Part shown: positions 35,894 to 40,505 of the stretch, one piece after another
Position numbering within the stretch: the stretch's first letter is position 1
Layout: the number at the start of each line of letters is the position of its first letter
Assembly (NCBI GenBank): GCA_021204025.1
Contig: JAJQAC010000017.1
Coordinates: 1,584 to 42,088, forward strand
Reading direction: 5' to 3'
Length of the DNA: 40,505 bases
Origin: Clostridiales bacterium
GTDB taxonomy: Bacteria; Bacillota; Clostridia; Lachnospirales; Lachnospiraceae
Program-made: the position numbers and the translations under genes
Notes under the pieces: generated by a model
Seen by the model: only the letters and a program-made list of their open reading frames with translations
Database searches by the model: none
Told to the model about the DNA's origin: nothing

Positions 35894-36484
35894 TTACTTT
35901 CCCAGCCGCATAGCCGCCGACATCATACATCCGCCGACTGCTCCCGCCGTCATAACTTCCTCCACATTATCCTGTGTGACTCCGCCGATAGCGTAGACCG
36001 GCAGCTGCACTGCCGCGCAGACATCTCTCAAAAACGGTAATCCCCGTCCCGGCAGCCCCTTTTTGCAGTCGGTATCAAAGATATGTCCGGCTATCAGGCA
36101 AGTCGCTCCGGCAGCTTCCGCCCTCCGGGCTTCCTCGATCGAATGAACAGAAGTGCCGATGTGGATAAAGTCAGCCAGCGCTTCCCGGTTAGCCAGAAGT
36201 GCAGCCAGCGGCAGATGGACAGCCGGACATCCTAGGCGTCTTGCCACACCAATATAGCTGTGCAAAATACATTTCTTATTCCGTTCCGCACAGACTGCCA
36301 GAACATCCGCCGCCAGCCGCTCATATTCTGTCTCTGTCAGATCCTTTTCCCGCAGGATAATCGCCTCGATATCCGTAGAGGCCAGATAACGGATCTGCTC
36401 CAGAAAGTCTCCGTCGCAAAGTTTTCGGTTTGTCACCGCAATCATATGGTTTAACGAACATTTCTCAGACATAGATATATTCAT
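35894..36484 (-). CDS. thiamine-phosphate synthase/TenI-like protein
   Basis: 196 residues with the ThiE/TenI barrel: MIAVTNRKLC near the start, IILREKDLTE (about 45-54), KCILHSY (about 75), AVHLPLAALL (about 90), GTSVHS, and the phosphate-binding VYAIGGVTQDNVEEVMTAGA (about 165-184). It would join the thiazole and pyrimidine halves of thiamine, or act as a TenI thiazole tautomerase; the two are hard to separate by eye. It overlaps the thiH remnant by 20 nt, the usual thiH-thiE order. None of the possible starts (36484, 36472, 36445) has a clear ribosome site. Confidence 0.75.
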   Translation of the reverse strand: MNISMSEKCSLNHMIAVTNRKLCDGDFLEQIRYLASTDIEAIILREKDLTETEYERLAADVLAVCAERNKKCILHSYIGVARRLGCPAVHLPLAALLANREALADFIHIGTSVHSIEEARRAEAAGATCLIAGHIFDTDCKKGLPGRGLPFLRDVCAAVQLPVYAIGGVTQDNVEEVMTAGAVGGCMMSAAMRLGK

Positions 36485-37067
36485 TCAGCACTGGCTGAAG
36501 CCCCTGCCCGCTGATCGCGTTATAAATCGCTTCCAGACTCCGGTCGTCGGAAATCTCAAACTGTTCGTCCCCGCTCTCCGCCTGCTTTTCCTTTCCGGTA
36601 TATTTTTCCTCATGATCACCAATCCCCGTGCTGACGCCGGCTGAGATCTTAGTCGCCGCAAAACGGATAATGTGATCCCGGAAGGACGCGACTTCCCGTG
36701 AAGAGACCGTAATACCTGCGTAAGGGAGGAAGATACGATAGGCGCAGAGGATCTGGCACAGCTGCGTCTCATGCACATCCTTCGGATTGATTTTATCGTT
36801 ATTAATGATTGGCCGCAGCCGCGGACAGGACAGGGACATCTCCGCATGAGGGTATTTACGCTGCAGATAATATACGTGAAGAGCTGTCGCCAATGCATCC
36901 TTCCGGAAATCATCCAGACCCAGCAATGCAGAAAAGCCAACGCCGCGCATGCCGCCCATCAGAGCGCGTTCCTGAGCTTCAAAACGATACGGCCAGACGC
37001 GTTTATGTCCCATCAGGTGCAGCGTCTCATACTTGTCCGGATTGTAAACATCGGTTTTATAAATCAA
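36465..37067 (-). pseudogene. thiH: 5'-truncated thiH (2-iminoacetate synthase C-terminal half)
   Basis: 200 residues matching only the C-terminal part of ThiH: VYNPDKYETLHLMGHKRV, PYRFEAQERALMGGMRGVGF, SALLGLDDFRKDALA, YLQRKYPHAEMSLSCPRLRP, VSSREVASFRDHI. The N-terminal half with the radical-SAM CxxxCxxC is absent, and whole ThiH proteins are about 370-470 residues. The open frame begins at a TTG with no ribosome site; upstream sequence is AT-rich and unrelated. Loss of the cluster-binding part should abolish activity. The break lies at about 37068-37080, beside the AAA/PD-(D/E)XK gene, and thiS and thiG are also absent. Confidence 0.85.
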
Positions 37068-37155
37068 AGAGGATAAACGAATGTAACATTTTCTTGCGAA
37101 TTTTCAAAAAACAGAGCAGCAACAGAGAAAGAGACTGTTAAATTTATAATGATTA

Positions 37156-37164
37156 TGGTACAAT
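37156..37164 (+). promoter_or_regulatory. promoter of the AAA-ATPase/nuclease gene
   Basis: Extended -10 TGG-TACAAT, about 107 nt upstream of the start codon. -35 weak (TGTTAA region). It lies immediately inside the thiH breakpoint. The leader has no evident structure. Confidence 0.4.
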
Positions 37165-37270
37165 AAAACCAGTATCAGAAGAAGATTCCATGACCGGAGA
37201 TATTCGTGAGTCATGGCGGGCATAGGGTATCGCAAAAAGGATAAGGAAGATCATTATAAGGCGGATATAT

Positions 37271-38950
37271 ATGGAAAAAGTAAAAATGCCGATTGGCATA
37301 GATGATTTTGCAAAATTGCGGGCTAATCATTTTTATTATGTGGATAAAACTGGTATGATAAAAGAACTTCTCGAAAACTGGGGGGAAGTCAATTTGTTTA
37401 CTCGGCCGCGCCGTTTTGGTAAAAGTATCAATATGAGTATGCTGAGATATTTCTTCGAGATCGGAACGGACAAAAGTCTGTTTGAAGGATTGTTTATTTC
37501 AAAAGAAATTCGATTATGTGAAGAACATATGGGACAATATCCAGTAATTGCTATATCATTAAAACAGGTGAGCGGAAACACATATGAAGGAGCGGAAGCG
37601 AATATCCGTAATATTATCAGCAGAGAGGCTCGAAGATTTTCGTGCCTTATGGATAGCGACATGCTCGATGAGGACGATAAATGGGTGTTGCGCAGACTCA
37701 GGAGAGGGGAAAGTCTTCTTGATGACAGTATTTACGATCTGTCGCGTCTGCTGAATAAGCACTATGATAAAAAAGTTATAATTCTGATTGACGAATATGA
37801 CGCCCCTCTTCAAAAAGCGTATGAAAATGGCTATTATGATGATATGGTTCGTCTGATTCGCCAGATTTTTGGTTATGCGTTGAAGTCAAACGAGGCGCTT
37901 TATTTCAGTGTTCTGACTGGCTGCATGCGTGTTTCAAAAGAAAGTATTTTTTCAGATCTGAATAATCCGGTTATTCATTCTATCAGTGATGAGCAGTTTG
38001 ATGAATGGTTTGGGTTCACGGATGCGGAAACGATCAGGGTTTTGGAGGATTTGGGGCTGTCCGCCCATTATGAGGTTACAAAAGAATGGTATGACGGTTA
38101 TCAGTTTGGGCAGCATAAAGTTTATTGCCCGCGGGATGTCATAAACTGGTGCAGCCAGCTTTTAAATACATCCGATGATATACCCAGAAATTTCTGGGTG
38201 AACTCCGGCGGAACGGATATGATACGTCAATTTGCGGAAATGGCGGATAGCACAACCCGCGATCAGATAGGAGATCTGATAGAGGGGAGGATCGTGCACA
38301 AGAAGCTAATACAGGAATTGACTTATCGGGATATGATGGAAAATCCGGAAAACATATGGAGCGTTTTATATACGACAGGTTATCTGACCCAGCAGGAGCG
38401 GTATCATGACGGAAGTTATGACCTGCGTATACCGAATCGTGAAGTGAAAAATATCTTTATGACAAAAGTCGATGAATGGTTTAAGACAAAGGTTCTTGAT
38501 GACGAGGATGGTCTAAAGGAGTTCTTTTGCGCGTTCATTGGCGGAGACGCCAAGGCGCTGGAGGATTGTCTGAATGTGCGGCTCGGTGAATCAATCAGTT
38601 ATCTGGATGAAGGAAAATATGAAGATAAGGAAACGTTTTACCATGGTTTGCTTCTCGGAATGTTGAACAGTAAAAAAGGATGGGAAATCCGATCAAACAG
38701 AGAAGCGGGAAAAGGAAGACCGGATATCACAGCGTTCAACCTGCGCGAGAAAGATGCCTATATTATTGAAGTCAAATATGCAAAACAGGAAAATAATTTG
38801 TCAGCGGATGCCCAAGCCGCGCTTGATCAGATTGATATACAGCAATATGATCAATATTTCCATTCACGGGAACCGAAACACATCCGACATTATGGAATTG
38901 CCTTTTGCAGGAAATTGTGCAGGGTACTAACTGAGAACCACCGGATGTAA
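37271..38950 (+). CDS. AAA-ATPase-like protein with C-terminal PD-(D/E)XK nuclease domain
   Basis: 559 residues. Starts MPIGIDDFAKLRANHFYYVDKT, followed by a Walker A variant TRPRRFGKSIN (about 44-54) and Walker B VIILIDEYDAPLQKAY (about 171-186). The C-terminus has a nuclease core GRPDITAFN...AYIIEVKYA (about 484-507). This is the AAA-ATPase_like plus PDDEXK_9 family, abundant and often multicopy in Bacteroidetes and Clostridia, with unproven function. AGGCGG lies 6 nt before the ATG. Its base composition is visibly more AT-rich than the housekeeping neighbours, and it abuts a truncated thiH, both consistent with transfer. Confidence 0.88.
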   Translation: MEKVKMPIGIDDFAKLRANHFYYVDKTGMIKELLENWGEVNLFTRPRRFGKSINMSMLRYFFEIGTDKSLFEGLFISKEIRLCEEHMGQYPVIAISLKQVSGNTYEGAEANIRNIISREARRFSCLMDSDMLDEDDKWVLRRLRRGESLLDDSIYDLSRLLNKHYDKKVIILIDEYDAPLQKAYENGYYDDMVRLIRQIFGYALKSNEALYFSVLTGCMRVSKESIFSDLNNPVIHSISDEQFDEWFGFTDAETIRVLEDLGLSAHYEVTKEWYDGYQFGQHKVYCPRDVINWCSQLLNTSDDIPRNFWVNSGGTDMIRQFAEMADSTTRDQIGDLIEGRIVHKKLIQELTYRDMMENPENIWSVLYTTGYLTQQERYHDGSYDLRIPNREVKNIFMTKVDEWFKTKVLDDEDGLKEFFCAFIGGDAKALEDCLNVRLGESISYLDEGKYEDKETFYHGLLLGMLNSKKGWEIRSNREAGKGRPDITAFNLREKDAYIIEVKYAKQENNLSADAQAALDQIDIQQYDQYFHSREPKHIRHYGIAFCRKLCRVLTENHRM

Positions 38951-38964
38951 TTTCCGGTGGTTTT
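38936..38964 (+). terminator. terminator overlapping the stop codon of the ATPase/nuclease gene
   Basis: AACCACCGGA (38936-38945) pairs perfectly with TCCGGTGGTT (38953-38962), ending in T4. The stop codon lies in the 7-nt loop, so the last codons form the 5' arm. Confidence 0.85.
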
Positions 38965-39016
38965 CATGATAATTATGGATATAAGAGTTATTTATATATC
39001 TGAATTTGGAATTGCG

Positions 39017-40033
39017 TCAGTCTGCGTATCCATTCGGATTTTTCTGCTGCCAGTTCCACGAATCCATGCACATCTCATCGATGCCGTATTCCGCGACCCA
39101 GCCCAGTTCTCTGCGGGCCTTGTCCGGATCGCAGTAGCAGGTGGCAATATCGCCGGCACGGCGCGGCTTGATGACGTAGGGAAGTTCGCGTCCGCAGGCT
39201 TTGCTGAAGGCTGAGATAACCTGGAGTACACTGTAACCATGCCCGGTTCCCAGATTGTAGATACGAACATCCTTTTCTTCGTTGAACTTAGCAAGAGCTT
39301 TTACATGGCCGCGTGCCAGATCTACAACGTGAATATAATCTCTGACGCCGGTACCGTCCGGGGTGTCATAATCATTGCCGAAAACACCGATGGAAGGCAG
39401 CTTGCCGATCGCGACTTGCGCGACATAAGGCAGCAGATTATTGGGAATTCCCTTGGGATCTTCGCCGATTTTGCCGGATTTGTGAGCGCCGATGGGATTG
39501 AAGTAGCGCAACAGGATCACATTCCATTCGGGATCGGATTTGCGGATATCGATCAGGACCTGTTCCAGCATGGTTTTGGTCTGTCCATAAGGGTTGGTCG
39601 GAGTTTTCTTTGGACATTCTTCTGTGATCAGGATCATGGCCGGATCTCCGTAAACGGTAGCAGAGGAACTGAAGATGATATTTTTAATACCGTGGCGCCG
39701 CATGGAGTCGCAGAGCAGTAAAGTGCCTGTCATATTGTTGTGGTAATATTCAATTGGTTTCTGGACGGATTCTCCGACGGCCTTATATCCGGCGAAATGT
39801 ATGACCGCGTCGATCGTTTCCTGATCCAGGATGGCGTCAATTGCCGGCTGGTCCAGAAGATCTGCCTGATAAAAGGTGAGAGATTTTCCTGTAATTTCCT
39901 GTACACGGTCGAGCGCTTTGGCGCTGGAGTTATAAAGATTGTCAATTACGACGACGTCATAACCTTCATTTAATAATTCAACACAGGTATGACTGCCGAT
40001 ATATCCGGCACCGCCGGTTACTAAGATTCTCAT
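39017..40033 (-). CDS. galE: UDP-glucose 4-epimerase
   Basis: Interconverts UDP-glucose and UDP-galactose; supplies UDP-Gal for envelope polysaccharide or closes the Leloir pathway. 338 residues, standard. GGAGYIGSHTCVELL (7-21), FAGYKAVGESV, SSSATVYG (about 122-129), NPYGQTK (catalytic Tyr/Lys, about 147-153) and RYFNPIGAH (about 176-184). AAAGGAAA precedes the ATG. Monocistronic with its own promoter; no galK or galT nearby, which fits a cell-envelope role. Confidence 0.96.
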   Translation of the reverse strand: MRILVTGGAGYIGSHTCVELLNEGYDVVVIDNLYNSSAKALDRVQEITGKSLTFYQADLLDQPAIDAILDQETIDAVIHFAGYKAVGESVQKPIEYYHNNMTGTLLLCDSMRRHGIKNIIFSSSATVYGDPAMILITEECPKKTPTNPYGQTKTMLEQVLIDIRKSDPEWNVILLRYFNPIGAHKSGKIGEDPKGIPNNLLPYVAQVAIGKLPSIGVFGNDYDTPDGTGVRDYIHVVDLARGHVKALAKFNEEKDVRIYNLGTGHGYSVLQVISAFSKACGRELPYVIKPRRAGDIATCYCDPDKARRELGWVAEYGIDEMCMDSWNWQQKNPNGYAD

Positions 40034-40112
40034 AATGATAATTTCCTTTCTGCGATTTGGAATTTTAATATGCTTGGTCTGTTTAGGAAAAAGCGTTGTC
40101 TGAACTGTTATT

Positions 40113-40141
40113 AATATAACGAAAGGACAGAAAAAAGTCCA
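40113..40141 (-). promoter_or_regulatory. galE promoter
   Basis: On the minus strand TGGACT (40141-40136), 17-nt spacer, TATATT (40118-40113), 80 nt upstream of galE and 46 nt past the small-RNA terminator. Confidence 0.55.
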
Positions 40142-40187
40142 TATGAATTTGAAAGAAAAAGAATGATTTTTATCCTTTTGTTAAAAT

Positions 40188-40210
40188 AAAAAATCTCCCA
40201 TACCGGGAGA
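40188..40210 (-). terminator. terminator of the candidate small RNA
   Basis: TCTCCC/GGGAGA stem (40194-40199 with 40205-40210), 5-nt loop, followed on the minus strand by T6 and a further T-rich tract. It separates the RNA from galE. Confidence 0.8.
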
Positions 40211-40327
40211 CAACCATCTTCAAGGGGGGCCTGCTAAGGGGTAATCCCTTAGCAGGAATGAGTATGAAAAAGCTTTGTATCGTCAGGCGGAAAACTTGAC
40301 ACAAAGGTCATCGCCTTCCGACGATGC
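40188..40327 (-). ncRNA. candidate structured small RNA with H-type pseudoknot
   Basis: Read on the minus strand. A stem ATCGTC/GACGAT (40325-40320 with 40284-40279) and GGCG/CGCC (40315-40312 with 40289-40286) encloses a loop holding CTTTGT (40306-40301). That loop sequence is exactly complementary to ACAAAG (40278-40273), which follows the stem without a gap: a pseudoknot. Then comes an 11-bp perfect hairpin (CCTGCTAAGGG/CCCTTAGCAGG, 40256-40246 with 40240-40230) and an intrinsic terminator (40188-40210). A TATATT box at 40339-40334 would place the start at about 40327; its -35 is weak. No ORF is plausible. I did not match it to 6S, SRP, T-box, fluoride or c-di-GMP RNAs. Could be a free sRNA or an orphan riboswitch-like leader. 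Confidence 0.6.
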
Positions 40328-40429
40328 TTCTATAATATATACTAAAAATGTGAACGAATTATGTTCGGAAAGTGAAAAAACAATAAAGAAAGAAGAAATA
40401 AAAAGATTGGGAAACCGTGAAAAAAAGCC

Positions 40430-40458
40430 TTTAAAAATGTGGCGTGATTGTATATAAT
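40430..40458 (+). promoter_or_regulatory. promoter directed out of the right edge
   Basis: TTTAAA (40430-40435), 17-nt spacer, TATAAT (40453-40458). Expected start near 40465. The 80 nt before it, back to the small-RNA promoter, are A-rich and hold no recognisable gene. Confidence 0.6.
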
Positions 40459-40485
40459 CCCGTTTTCGACACTTTAAGATTAGAA

Positions 40486-40505
40486 AAGAGGTGCAATCCC
40501 TTATA
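40486..40505 (+). promoter_or_regulatory. possible 5' end of a lysine riboswitch (cut by window edge)
   Basis: AAGAGGTGCAATCCCTTATA at the edge resembles the opening of L-box leaders (AGAGGTGC followed by a short stem side and later GUA). It lies about 20 nt after the predicted transcription start, the right place for a leader. Only 20 nt can be seen, so an ordinary ribosome site (GAGGTG) is the alternative, though no ATG follows within 12 nt. Confidence 0.35.

Noticed and set aside
40188-40327. Fluoride riboswitch identity for the structured RNA
   Set aside because: GGCGATG and CCGCC resemble its first stem, but the GCTCCTACC-like tail and short loop spacing are absent.
40275-40457. 60-codon plus-strand ORF near the right edge
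   Set aside because: Lys/Glu-rich translation of A-rich intergenic DNA, no ribosome site, and it overlaps the predicted small RNA and a promoter.

Overview
The window looks like chromosomal DNA of a Gram-positive anaerobe of the Clostridia, most likely a Lachnospiraceae-type gut bacterium. The pointers are spoVG, a SpoVB/YtgP-type flippase, the long form of LeuA, choline-binding-like wall repeats on a GH25 lysozyme, strong GGAGG ribosome sites, and many M20 amidohydrolases beside an FMN/Fe-S ene-reductase. This assignment is an inference from gene content; no rRNA or tRNA lies in the window. Most genes are on the minus strand.

Layout. 1-2416: wall-binding repeat protein followed by a GH25 lysozyme that runs off the left edge. 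2486-8911: leuA, then (upstream of it) glmM and the dTDP-rhamnose genes rfbA-rfbB-rfbD without rfbC; a 138-nt near-perfect hairpin separates glmM from leuA. 8955-13147: pth-mfd operon. 13182-13944: a short relative of the large hairpin, spoVG with a long structured leader, and the divergent asnS promoter. 13995-18496: asnS with an SbcD/YhaO-type nuclease and a YhaN-type ATPase carrying two membrane segments. 18522-22765: recJ, a Gfo/Idh/MocA oxidoreductase and glyA, overlapping. 22781-24548: a lipid II/polysaccharide flippase. 24556-32401: four M20-family peptidases/amidohydrolases and an OYE-type enoate-reductase-like flavoprotein. 32472-34997: intergenic inverted repeats, a LysR regulator and a DUF4143 ATPase. 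35013-38964: DUF554 membrane protein, a thiE-like gene, a 5'-truncated thiH, and an AT-richer AAA-ATPase/PD-(D/E)XK gene. 39017-40505: galE, a probable structured small RNA with a pseudoknot, and at the very edge a promoter with what may be the first bases of a lysine riboswitch.

How it works together. glmM (UDP-GlcNAc precursor), rfbABD (dTDP-rhamnose), galE (UDP-Gal), the flippase and the lysozyme all serve the cell envelope. pth-mfd, recJ and the YhaO/YhaN pair serve translation and DNA repair. The M20 cluster with the ene-reductase and LysR gene looks like a scavenging locus for N-acylated amino acids or peptides and an unsaturated acid, but substrates cannot be read from the sequence. 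The stretch 33.7-39 kb looks like an accessory region with decayed or truncated genes. The points most worth following up are the pseudoknotted RNA near 40.19-40.33 kb, the palindromic element family (4.3 and 13.2 kb), the in-frame winged-helix remnant after an M20 stop codon, and the inverted-repeat-rich gap at 32.4-32.6 kb.
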